A stretch of 64,000 nucleotides of DNA. Origin: Rotaria sp. Silwood1. Taxonomy: Eukaryota > Rotifera > Eurotatoria > Philodinida > Philodinidae. Of the stretch, positions 12,078-23,236 are shown piece after piece. Every line of letters starts with the position of its first letter. Within the stretch, counting starts at the first letter, position 1. Made by a program: the position numbers and the translations under genes. The notes beneath the pieces are model-generated. The model did not search any database and was not told the DNA's origin. It was given only the letters and a program-made list of their open reading frames with translations. The stretch covers positions 15,624 through 79,623 of the forward strand of contig CAJNOP010000203.1 in the NCBI GenBank assembly GCA_905250075.1. The letters are read 5' to 3'.

Positions 12078-13485
12078 AAATACTGCGCAAAATATTGTAT
12101 GAATGAACTCTTTATGAAAAGTTTGTTAGTTCAAACTAGCTAGTCAGTGATTTTTTTCTGTGCTGTATTTTTTAGTCTTTTACCGACTTTATCACACAGT
12201 AGTTTAAAAACGCCAGGATATGATTCTTGCTTCCTTTCACTCATATGATAGTGAATTGTTATGAATAGTACCTCAGAAAATATGATTCTAACTAGGGTTG
12301 TATCGCGAAGAAAATATTGAACATCATTCAGCTATAGGTAAGCTAAGCCTCATCGATGAAGCAAATCATCAAATATGGGTTGTAGAATTTGAAACATTTA
12401 GTTTTGTTAAGACTTCGTTATTAATCTTTGCATCTAGCTCAAGTTCGTTTCAGACATTGGACGCATCAATACATGCTTTCTTTTCCCAATTCATTCATGT
12501 GGGACTCCCGAAATCAACAGATTTCGTCGAAACTAATTGGAAACATACAAAAAGATCACTATGTCAGATGATATTTAGTCACTTATTACCAAAAGAGCTA
12601 GAACTTCATAGAAAGTTACCAAAAAACAGAGACGTCTGTTGAATTCAAGATGAGAAAAAAACCATTCGCTTTTATAAGAAAAATACGAAAATAATTATTA
12701 AATATAAAATTAGAATGTTTTTTTTCTTTACACTAAAAATCAATAAAGATAATTTATTGACAAAAAAGTTGATGATAATAAATCAAATATTCAAGTAAGA
12801 ACAACAAGAAATGATTTGTTTCTTAATCATCAAAGTAAATCATTAATTGATAATAAGTGTTTTAAATGATATTTTAATATTTGATAATCAGTTATCAAAT
12901 AATTATCTGTTAACATCTAATCATCAATTACAGGATTATAATATTATATCAAGGGATGATCTGTTAACGGATAAAGTGAATTAGAAGATAATAATACTTG
13001 ACAAAATAATAATCAATTACAAAATAACAATATTGTATGAAATACAGATCAAGTTCTAAATAATAATGGATTATTAAATAATAATACTCTATCAGATAGT
13101 AATGAATTTGACGCTAATAATATTTCACCAATTAATGATGAATTACATGATAATAATATTTTATCAGATATTGACTTTTTAGCAAATAATAATGAACTTG
13201 AAGATATTAAATGATAATACGTCACCTAACTATGTGCTGCAGTTAAAAACAGAAAGAGAAGAAATTATTCAAGATTTGAATAATGAGATTAATGAAACTC
13301 GATTACAGTTACAAAAAATGAATGATAAATTAGATAATTTAACTCAAAAGGAAAAATGATAAAAGTGACGATTTAAGAAAACAGTAAATATGTTTTTTGA
13401 AAAATTTAATTTTAATTTAGATAGATCGTGTTGTAATAAATCACAGAAAAACCATGTAAAGCGTATAAAAGTTAATTGCATTAAT
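12078..13485. other. AT-rich stretch with AAT/ATT-rich low complexity and a coiled-coil remnant
   Basis: 12298-12642 is a 114-codon open frame without recognisable features. 12730-13210 is a low-complexity tract of AATAAT/ATTATC words that reads as Asn/Asp-rich fragments in several frames. 13210-13359 reads as a coiled-coil-like peptide (LKTEREEIIQDLNNEINETR) that ends in a stop. Together these look like the debris of a low-complexity protein gene. No intact gene can be supported. Confidence 0.35.
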
Positions 13486-13550
13486 GAGGGTGTGAATGTA
13501 GTTGTGGGTATGAGATGTCTATAATCACACTAACACTCCACACCTACACC
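13486..13550. repeat. Telomere-like foldback repeat, diverged
   Basis: GAGGGTGTGAATGTAGTTGT followed by GGGTATGAG, a short loop TGTCTATAATC, then ACACTAACACTCCACACCTA and CACC. The two halves are inverted and G-rich/C-rich, as in the copies at 11991 and 61218. Confidence 0.65.
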
Positions 13551-14189
13551 AAAATTGAAGAAAACTGAGTCTAACATTGAAAAGAAAACAATCGATAGTA
13601 TTTGAAATGGAATTATTTCTGTTTCTGAGCAGCATTGATTGCTCTGGACATGCGAAAACATTCTTAGAGTAGGCAACTCCAACCTATGTGTAAAAGATGG
13701 TAGAAATGCTAGATGCCTACAAATCAAGATAATATGTTCAAGAACCATCCATTTTTGATGGAATTCTGTAACAAGTACTTTTTTTAGTTTGTTATTCGAT
13801 GCAATTATTGCAATCATCTGATATTCGGGAAGTTTGTTAAAAACTAAACAACTCTTATAAGGAAAGTATATTTCTATGTGACTTTGTTTCTTCGTAAAAT
13901 GCTAAATTATCACCTCCACTAAAAAAAACAATTCTATTTTTGAAATTTCACAACAAATAATATTTTTTGAATAGATGAGCTCGAGCTAAAGGAAAATCAT
14001 TGAAATTTTTTCTGATTATAGATCTAAAGAGTTTCTATTCTGTAAAAGACGTTTCCATGAATTTGCTTTTGCCGTAAATCAAATTTCATAACGCTTGGTC
14101 GTTTGGATATGCAAGAAGGAATCATTTTTCCGGTTAACGTCTAGTTACTTGAAGTAGAAACCAAACAGTTGACAAAAGAGACCTTTTGA
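13551..14189. other. Intergenic, no gene recognised
   Basis: AT-rich DNA with only a 95-codon minus-strand open frame (13530-13817) overlapping the foldback and lacking any recognisable domain. Confidence 0.3.
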
Positions 14190-14635
14190 ATTCCTCTCTT
14201 CCGATTTCAATGATTTTTTTTGCCTCTAAATACTATATAGTTTCCTAATCAAAACCTAGAGTGATTTGGGTTTGAATAAGCTATTGAATTTTTTCTAGAA
14301 GTTTCAAGTCGTCGAAACACTCACATTTTCTAATTTTGATTTGAAACTTTGTGCACATAGAGAACTCTATCAGTTGACTTTCATAAAAACATTCACAAGT
14401 TTTTAATAAAGTCTCTTCAATATATGAGGCGTTCAGGATATAGATCTTTTTTGAGAATAGTGTATACAACATATACTTTTTCAAAACTTGTGAATATTTT
14501 TATGGAAATTAGTCTAGTTGAATTCTCTATATGAGTAAAGTCGTTTAGAGCTTTTTTAAAAATAATACTATGTAGTATCGATAAGCAATAAAAATCATTG
14601 AAATTGGAAAGAAGCAGCTAAAGAAGTTCGTTCAT
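14190..14635. repeat. Foldback (inverted-repeat) element
   Basis: Two nested pairs of arms are complementary. TTTCAATGATTTTTTTTGCC, about 14205, pairs with AATAAAAATCATTGAAATTG, about 14588. ACATAGAGAACTCTATCAGT through CACAAGTTTT (14354-14404) pairs with AAAACTTGTGAATATTTTTA through CTCTATATGAG (14481-14533). The loop is about 75 bp. No coding content; probably a non-autonomous mobile element or its relic. Confidence 0.65.
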
Positions 14636-17227
14636 AAGTCACCATCAATCAATACGTTGGTTCATATTTCTAATATTATTTCAAAAAATTAAGTTAATTA
14701 AGAAATATATCATTAGTATAATGTTTTGATTTGTTAATCAAATTAAAACTTATATATAAACTAAATCATACTCCTACTGTTTTCTATTTTCAATCCTATA
14801 AGAAATACTGATTATTCGAATTTTTAGTACTACACATTCTAAATATAATACTTTGATTCTCAATGAGACGTTGCATTTCCAATTAATCTTACTCAATTAG
14901 TAATTATAAAGATACGATTCATGATCAAATACGAATTAAAACAGCTTATACAAATAGCTGTAGAACGATATTCTGCAAACTATCGTTATGTTATTCAAAA
15001 TCGTTTAACAATATATATTTTATTTTTTAATTGTAAATTTGACGTATGCGAATTTCAATAGTTTTAAAATTGCTGCGACAGTTTACCTGAGTTTTGTTCG
15101 AAACGAAAAAAAAAAAACAAGTCTTTTTTAACAATTAAAGAAAATGATCGTTGTCTTTTTTTTTGAATTAACAACATACTTTAATCAGCTCAATATTTTT
15201 AAGTGTGCAACATTTGACTATTTTTCGGTTGTGTAAAATTGATCTAATTTTTCGTTGCGTCAATTTCAAAATTCAATTTTTTTTCTCCAACAGAAGATTA
15301 ATGTAGTACAGGCAACAATATCGACATTTCTGTTTTATTTTCATCAGCATACAGTCAACTGTAAATTAGTATTTAATATTTTATACAATATCGCATTCAA
15401 ATATGATTTTCTTCTGGTCTGTAGGTCAAGCCAGGCCAATTACTTTTTTTTAAAACAAAGAGACAATCATTAAAAAAAAGGCTCGATATCAACGCCATGT
15501 TTTTAATCAATTCAATACTATTTCGTATAATCGAAAAAATATAATCATGATAGCAAAAACAACATATGATTAAGCATACAATGAAGAGGTAAAAGAAAAT
15601 GTCGCGAATAAATGATACTTATAATGACAGGCAAAAACATTTACATATGACAATCGATTTTTGCAAACAGCACGAAAACAAAATTTATTATTCAATTGTT
15701 TTCGATTTGAAACAAATTTTTCTGTCAGTCAATGTAAGTCTTACAACATTAAATTTATGTTCAGTTCAAATATTTGTTGCTGAAATTATCAACAGTAGCT
15801 CTAGTTGTGAAGAACTAATATGAAATTAAGATAATTTTATTTCTAAAAGAAATCTTCTTTCTAGATGTTAAAAATCAACATTTTTTTTTTGATTTTCGAT
15901 TGCTAACATAGTTTCGAAATGCATTCTATCAAATACTATAGAAATGGGAGATTTTCATTGTTAATTAGTACTTTTCTTAAACTCTAACTCTCGAAATTCG
16001 TAGTAGAAAAATTCACGTTATGATTATTCTTTATATACAAAATTCTTCTAATGATAATGAATATTTCTCATTTTACAAATGTTTTCATTTCACGGACATA
16101 GTATATTCAATCGAACTGAACGTAGGTACTCCAGAATTTGAACCTATGAAAATTTTTGCTTCACTTATTAAAATCTATGTACTCTGAGAATTTCAAATAT
16201 ATTTGATAAGCCCTTCTTTAGGAACTCAGGAAATCGGAAGTTTCCTTTTTAAAGTAACAATAGCTTTTAAAACAAAAGAATGAGTTAATAATTGGAAAAA
16301 CTAGTTTCTATCAAGATGTCAGTAATGGAAAATTAAAGTAGAAATTTTTATCTTTTCTTTTCTTTATATTAACAGTCCAAAAAGTATTTAGATACCAAAT
16401 AATTTTTTTTTAATACTTTGCAATTACTAAAATTTCTCTTTAAATATATAATAAACATATTCTTCATTCAGCATTTGGTGGCATCTAATTTATTCTTTAT
16501 TCTATATGAAATTCAAAATTTCAATCTTTTGTGAACATGTGAAAATTAATTCTTTTATCATTATTGTACAAATCAACCAATAGGAAAAACATACGGTTAG
16601 GTGTTCGAATACTTGTTGAAGTAATTGCATATGGTTAAATAGAGCATGACGAATTGATCAAAATTATTTACATCATCAATTTTTACATTTTCTGTAAAAT
16701 TTTTGTTTTTAGATTTAGCATGAAAAAATTGATATCTACGAAACTGATTTATAAATTAATTTTCTAAATACCAGGTTGTTTTTTAATAAATCTTAAACAA
16801 ACAATTTTAAAAGTTAAAGTAACCGAAAAAATTAAAAATACATATGATCTTGAGCAGTTGGTCACGCTCTATCTAACCATATATATAAAGAAAAAGAAGA
16901 AAAAAAAAACTTCTGCCTTAATTATGCATTTCCGATACTTCATATCATTTTCTCTACTACAACTTCCGACTTTTTTTGGAAAAAAAATTGTGTTTTTTTT
17001 TTTTTGTTCGTCTTACAAGCAAAACAAACCTTTGATTTATTTATGATAGAGGTCACTACTTATCATTACCTAACATTTGAATCATGACCTAGTAATAAAG
17101 TCTAATTGGTTAATAAGTTTGACCGTTCGATCTGGCAGATAGGACTTGCTTGTTTGTCAACAAATGTTTGAAGGGTGTCGTATGTTTCTGATACAAATAT
17201 ATTTTAATAATAATATTTAAGATTATC
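14636..17227. other. AT-rich intergenic region upstream of the homeodomain-BRCT gene
   Basis: About 2.6 kb of very AT-rich sequence. Several short open frames have no domain or codon signature. The last part should contain the promoter of the gene at 17228. An acceptor-like TTTAAG lies 7 nt before its ATG. Confidence 0.4.
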
Positions 17228-20200
17228 ATGGATCCAGAAGTTGATGATGATGATCTTCGTTCATTATCTGAACGTATTTTACCTTTAACGTCTACATCTT
17301 ATACAAATAATACATCTTCTCGTACTACTACTACTACTAATAATACTAATAATACTAATAATAATAATAGTCGTACTCGTTTATTAAAATCACAAAAAAA
17401 TATTTCATTTGATAATCAAATATTTCATGAAGAAACATCTTTACCACTAACAGCAACTACAGGTGATATTATACAAATGAGTGATGGTACAAGAAAAAAA
17501 TATAATGGTTCATCATGGCGTCGTATGTGTTCAAAACCTAATTGTACTTATTATACACAAAGTCAAGGTTTATGTAAACCACATTTAGCTGCATTAAAAA
17601 AACGTAAAATATTAAAAAATGATAATGAATTAATACAAACACAACAACAAATAACATCTGAACAAGAACAACCAAAAAAAGGTGATATTATGATTTTATC
17701 AAATGGTATACGAAAAAAATTTGATGGACGACAATATCGTCGTATTTGTAATAAAACAAATTGTACTGTTGTTGTACATGGTAGTCTTGAATATCAAAAT
17801 GGGTTGAGTATTTCTTGTTATTGTTGTTTCCTATAGAATTATTTTATTTTAAACATAAATATTTTATTGATTTTTTTTTTGTTTTTTGTTTTTTTTAAGT
17901 TTATGTCCACAACATTATCAAGAATGTCGTGGTAAAACTAATAGTCCATCATTATCTTGTTCTGAATCAGAACAACAATTTTTATCTGAATCTTCTTCAA
18001 CACCATTGACACAATCTATAAGTTCATCTTCATCACGTAAACGTCGTCGACTAAAATCTCCATTATCATCTGTTAATCATTCTCAATCATCAATATTTGA
18101 TATAATAAATAAAAATTCTATACCAAAACCTAATCGTCGTTTATCAATAGCTGTCATTCCAGCAACTGTTGATATAAATCATCCAAATAAAGGTGATATT
18201 ATTGAAATGGAAAATGGTTCAAGAAAAAAATTTGATGGTGTTGTTTGGCGTACTATTTGTTCTATACCTGGATGTTTAATAGCTGCACAACGAAATGAAT
18301 TATGTCGAAAACATTTTATTAAACTTAATGGTAAACAAAGTACAGCACCAACTATGGCTATGAATATTATTGGATCAGGAACAATGATTATGTCAAGAGC
18401 AAATAGTACTTCATCAATAGATGAAAAAATAGGTCAATAATCATTGAGAATCTTTCTTTTTTTTTGTTTTTTCTTTAATGGATGATTGAAAAATTTTTTA
18501 GACAAGATGTTTATTTACGTTTGACGAAAGATCGTCAGATTGATTTTGAGTTTAAAATTCTGTCTAATGCTATGGAATTAGAATCAAAACTTTGTGCTTT
18601 TTTTCTCGAATATGAAACTTACAGTTGAAATATATCATGCATCATCCTTTTGATGGAATATTGTGGGGTTTCTTTTTTTATAGATTTGATATCTCAAGAA
18701 AAGAAGACTTGTTTTGATTGAAAGTTTTTGAATTGTGCAAACGATTAAAAAAAAATCTAGTTTAACAACTATAACTTTAATGAAGTAGCGTATGACGAAG
18801 AATTGTTCTAATTTCAAAAAGTTCTGCATAATGACTAAGATCTCATCTCAAAAGCTAGAAAAGTTTGTCTTAGCTTTCGCTTAACTGTAGTGAAATAATC
18901 AGTTTGAACGGAACTTATAGACTAATGTTTCCGATGAACATTTTTAGTCTACTTGAAAGCATTTCAGATGAGCTAAAAATCGTGATTAGAGTTGACATAT
19001 TAAGCTTATAAAATATTGTGTCTAGTGTGAAGAGAATTTTTGAAAGATCTGAAAAATTATTTTTTTATGATGAAACAACAGGTTTTTCTTTACTCGATAA
19101 GTTTCTTTCTATCTACGATGACTATTGATTCTTCGAAAATGAGTATTTTTAGGAAAAACGAAAATTGTAGTTTCTTGTCAATAGACAAAAAAAAATATTT
19201 CTAATAATACATTTATACTCCAATAAAATCTTTTGCGATGTCGAAAATTTCAAGCAGAAACTCTTTATTACGTTTTTATTGTTGAAATATTCTACACTCA
19301 TTATTAGAAATATGAATATTCTCATCAATATCTAATTCAAAAATTTTTATTCTAGAACCTCAAGATTCACAAAAAAAAGAAACAATATCAAATATAAAAG
19401 AAGAATCAATTGATTATGATGATAATCAACAAGAAGAAACAAATATTGATAATGTATCACACAGTTATAGTGCCTCAGGTTAAATGTTTTTTTTTCTTCA
19501 TTTTTTATTATACTTATATGTACATATCAAATTTAGATGATGATACACATATTAACCAAGAACAGTCATCATCTCTAATCGATGAAGATAATTTAGATGC
19601 ACAAATAGATCATTCATTAATCAATGCACTTTCAGCTAGTCGAGAAAAATTTCCAACAAGTATAAAATAATATTTTTTATTAATATGAACACAAAAAGAA
19701 AACAATTTGTTTCTTTTTTACATTAAGCTTTTTTAAAAAAATGGCTACGAGAACATCGTACTAATCCATATCCAAGTAATCAAGAAAAATTACAATTAGC
19801 TAAACAATCATCCATAACATATGATCAAGTAACAACATGGTTTAATAATGCACGTGCTATACTTCGACGTCGTCAAGCTAAATTACAACATTCATTTGAT
19901 AATGTTGATGATAATCATGATGATGAACAATTATCATATGAAAATAAAAAACGTTCTGAATCTTCAAGAGGTAGAAATTAAAAAACAAAAAAAAACAAAC
20001 AAACAAACTAAAATATCAATTTTAGGTCCTCGATCATTACCTTTATTTAATGGTATATGTTGTCGTTCAATAGGTATACAATGTAATCCTTCAACAGTAG
20101 ATCAAACAACAATAACATCAACAAAAATATCTGTTATGACTGATGATGAACTTACATTAGATCGTACAATAAGAATTTTAACACCATCAAGTCGTGTATT

Positions 20201-23200
20201 AACAACTAATTATCTTAAAAGAAATGGTAGTCATGAATTTTTATTAAATGGAATTAAAAATGACGATGAAAATGAACGAGAAAAATCTATTATTGTTACA
20301 AGTACTTGTCTTGATGATGATCAAATGGTAATTATAATTTGTTACATATATATTTTTTTTTTGTATATCAAACAAATTTATATTAATTTTGATGATAATC
20401 ATAATTATCATCAATCGTTAATATAAAATAAATATGTAATAGGATATTTCATATACCCATAACAGAGCTAAACAAGTATAGGGGTGGCATTTTAACTTTA
20501 AAGTTGAAATATGCTACTTCCCATGGAAAAATTCTTCAGAAAAAAACTGCGGTATTGTTCTGCATTTTGAAAAACCGCGAAAGTCAGACCATTTATGCGT
20601 CTTTTAAAAACCGGTTGAAACCGCGGTTTGTAATATCGCGGTGAGAACAGAAAAAAAGTCCGGTTAGACCAGCTCGGACCACAGTTTTCTCGGTTCTCAC
20701 CGCGGTATTTGCAAACCGTGGTTTTCAGCGGCTTCAAAAACCGCATAAACGGTCTGACTTTCTCTGTTTATGAAACCGCGGTTTTTTCTTGAAAAATTTT
20801 TCCGTCGGTTTAACTTTAATCACTTTATTAAAGTATTTTTAAAGTTAAAGTGTCATTCCTAAACAAGTACGAGTACATTCTTTTATTATTAAAGAAGAAA
20901 GACATATCTTATAATTTCAAATGATATTCTATATGAAAGTTATAAGCTTTAAAATCATACGAAATATTCGTTTTGATTAATACACTAAAACTTTATACTG
21001 TAAAAATTAGATCCTTCTTTTTCCATTGGTACAAAAATTTCAATTTTCTATTTGTTCAGCTGCTATGTTGAGTATATACCAAGATAAAATGTGTTACATA
21101 TGTCGCACATTGCAACATAATGTGTAACATATGCTGCTCGTTGCGACATATGCAGAACATTTTGAAAATGTGTTACAAATACAATCTTCAACATATTTTC
21201 TATACGATTGTACAGAAGCGAAAAATTACTTTTTTAATAGAAGAATCCTTGATGTCAATAGTATTGAATTAGGTTTAATATAGTTAATGATATATTTGAG
21301 AAAATTTAATTTTTTCAATGGAATTATGTTAATAGTTAATCTTTGATTTAATTTTAAAATTCAGATATTTTTGAAATACATTGATTTCATTATTTTTTCA
21401 AAATTTGAAATATTTCTACTACACAAACGAGATATTGTTGTTTGATAAAAACAGACGCTGATCTAGTTTGAAATGAAATAATCTTTTATTTTTCTTCTTT
21501 CTACAAGTACTTTTGCATAGCGAATCTCTAAAAAAGAATTAATCTTTATGCGTTGACCTGACATGAACTTTGATGAGTATTATCATTGTATGTCTTCGAG
21601 ACGGTATATGAAGACATACGAATTATTTTAGAACGTCTATAGTAATATACAATTTTATAGAAAAATTTTAAGAGTCATGTAAGATACTGAAACAAGTTGA
21701 AATTACATAATGATAGAAAATCAATATTGAAAGATATAAATAATACTATTATTATAGAAGATATCAAATCTTTTTTAATAATCAAAGATTAAAAAATGAT
21801 AAACATTTCGTTTTATTTTAGTTTTGAAATAATTTTTCGATTAATCATAAAAATTTATTTAAAACTTTTTACATATAGATCAAGTTTTCAATGTTGAAAT
21901 TTATGCTTTAAAAGCAAAGCATACAATTACAAAAAATTCGTTCTACGTATATCATTGATACAGTTCTCCTTATTATTCATTTCGATGATAATTGAAAATT
22001 ATCCATGAAACGTATCATATATATTGTTTTTTTTTGAAATATAATCTCAAAGAAATGTTGAAGTATAGATCTAAAAGTTTGACCACTCTCCTTCACAAAT
22101 GTGATAGACATAACTTATCATAGACAGTGACAGATGTTGTGTTGATATACTATCAAAAACAGTATATCAATAAGAAATATTTCATAAAGTATAAGAAGTC
22201 TCTATTTTAATTAATTCTTTTTAATGTAAATGACATCCGTAATATTACAAAACACACATCAAACAAATTGGATCATTTAGTGTTTTATATTATAGATTCT
22301 TTCAAGATAAATAACTAAATCTAGAAATTGAATATTAAAATATAGTAGAAAGATTCATTACTTTCTTATTGTATTCTTTTTCAAGGATTAAATAAAACTT
22401 TAATAAAATATTTGAAGAAAAAAAAGTCAAATTTAATTAAAATTAATTTTGATAATCATAAATTTAATAAATAAATTCTTTTTATTTAAAGATTCGTTTA
22501 AAAGAATTTTGTTCAAAATTTCAAATTGAATTATCAAATATTGTTGATAATCATACAACACATTTAATAACTGATGAAGAAGGTGAAACACTTGTATGTC
22601 CATTATCAAAAAAAGTTATACAATCTGTTGCACGTCATATGTATATTGTAACATATCGTTGGATTGATGCTTGTTTAAAAGCTAATCAAATATTAAATGA
22701 AAAATTATATGAAATTCAAGGAGATTTAACACTTTCATCAGATCATAATGGTTTGTTTTTTGTTTTATTTTTCTTGTTTTATTTTTTTTTTGTTTTTTTG
22801 TCCTTCAAAGGTATGCAACGAAGTCGTCAAAGTATATTACCAGATAGTTTACCAAAAAATTTATTATTTGAAAATTTTTCTATTATGTTAAAATGTAATG
22901 GTTGTCAAGAAATGATGAATAATGATGAATTAATTGAATTAGTTCAATTATCTGGTGCTAAACATACAACTGATTCACATTTTTCACGTTTACAAATAGG
23001 TATAACACGTATTGTTCTTTGTGAAAAAGAATATTTAATTAATCGACGAGAAATGTATGAAAAATGTATTCAAGCTGGTATTCATTTTCTTACACCTGAA
23101 TGGTAAAAATTATTATGAGAAAAAAAAAAAACAAAAGATTTATTTATGTTTTTTTTTTGATTTTGAAAATAGGTTTCTTGAATCACTTGTTCAATATCGT

Positions 23201-23236
23201 ATTCAACCGTTTCAAGAATATCAAATAACACCATGA
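17228..23236 (+). CDS. Zn-motif / TALE-like homeodomain / BRCA1-type tandem BRCT protein
   Basis: Nine exons join in consistent phase to 837 residues: 17228-17802, 17900-18432, 19356-19478, 19537-19659, 19728-19970, 20026-20327, 22492-22750, 22811-23102, 23173-23236. The N-terminal half holds three copies of a Cys/His module, pattern GDI-x4-NG-x-RKK-(F/Y)-x2-x-(W/Y)RR-x-C-x4-C with LC-x2-H further on (WRRMCSKPNC, YRRICNKTNC, WRTICSIPGC). Residues about 440-505 form a homeodomain with the TALE signature NPYP and recognition helix TTWFNNARAILRRR. About 620-830 form two BRCT repeats with BRCA1-like landmarks: KSIIVTSTCLDDDQM, HLITDEE, YRWIDACLK, LNEKLYEIQGD, HNGMQRSRQS, TPEWFLESL. BRCT strand 1 is encoded in exon 6, before the 2.16-kb intron, and the rest after it, so the two halves are one gene by reading frame. 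It is probably a nuclear DNA-binding and phosphopeptide-binding protein. Asn- and Ser-rich linkers separate the domains. Function is unknown. Confidence 0.82.
20479..20861. mobile_element. hAT-like MITE inside intron 6 of the homeodomain-BRCT gene
   Basis: The ends are inverted: TAGGGGTGGCATTTTAACTT on the left and, in reverse complement, TAGGAATGACACTTTAACTT on the right. The flanks carry an 8-bp direct duplication, AACAAGTA, at 20471-20478 and 20862-20869, the size typical of hAT elements. The 383-bp interior is itself largely palindromic and built of GC-rich words such as AAACCGCGGTTT and GGTTCTCACCGCGG, unlike the AT-rich surroundings. No transposase is encoded. Confidence 0.85.

Noticed and set aside
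22492..23236. Independent BRCT-only gene downstream of a homeobox gene
   Set aside because: The BRCT would lack its first strand, which is encoded in exon 6 at about 20300 and joins in phase 0; no alternative start with that strand exists near 22490. Transcript evidence would still be decisive.
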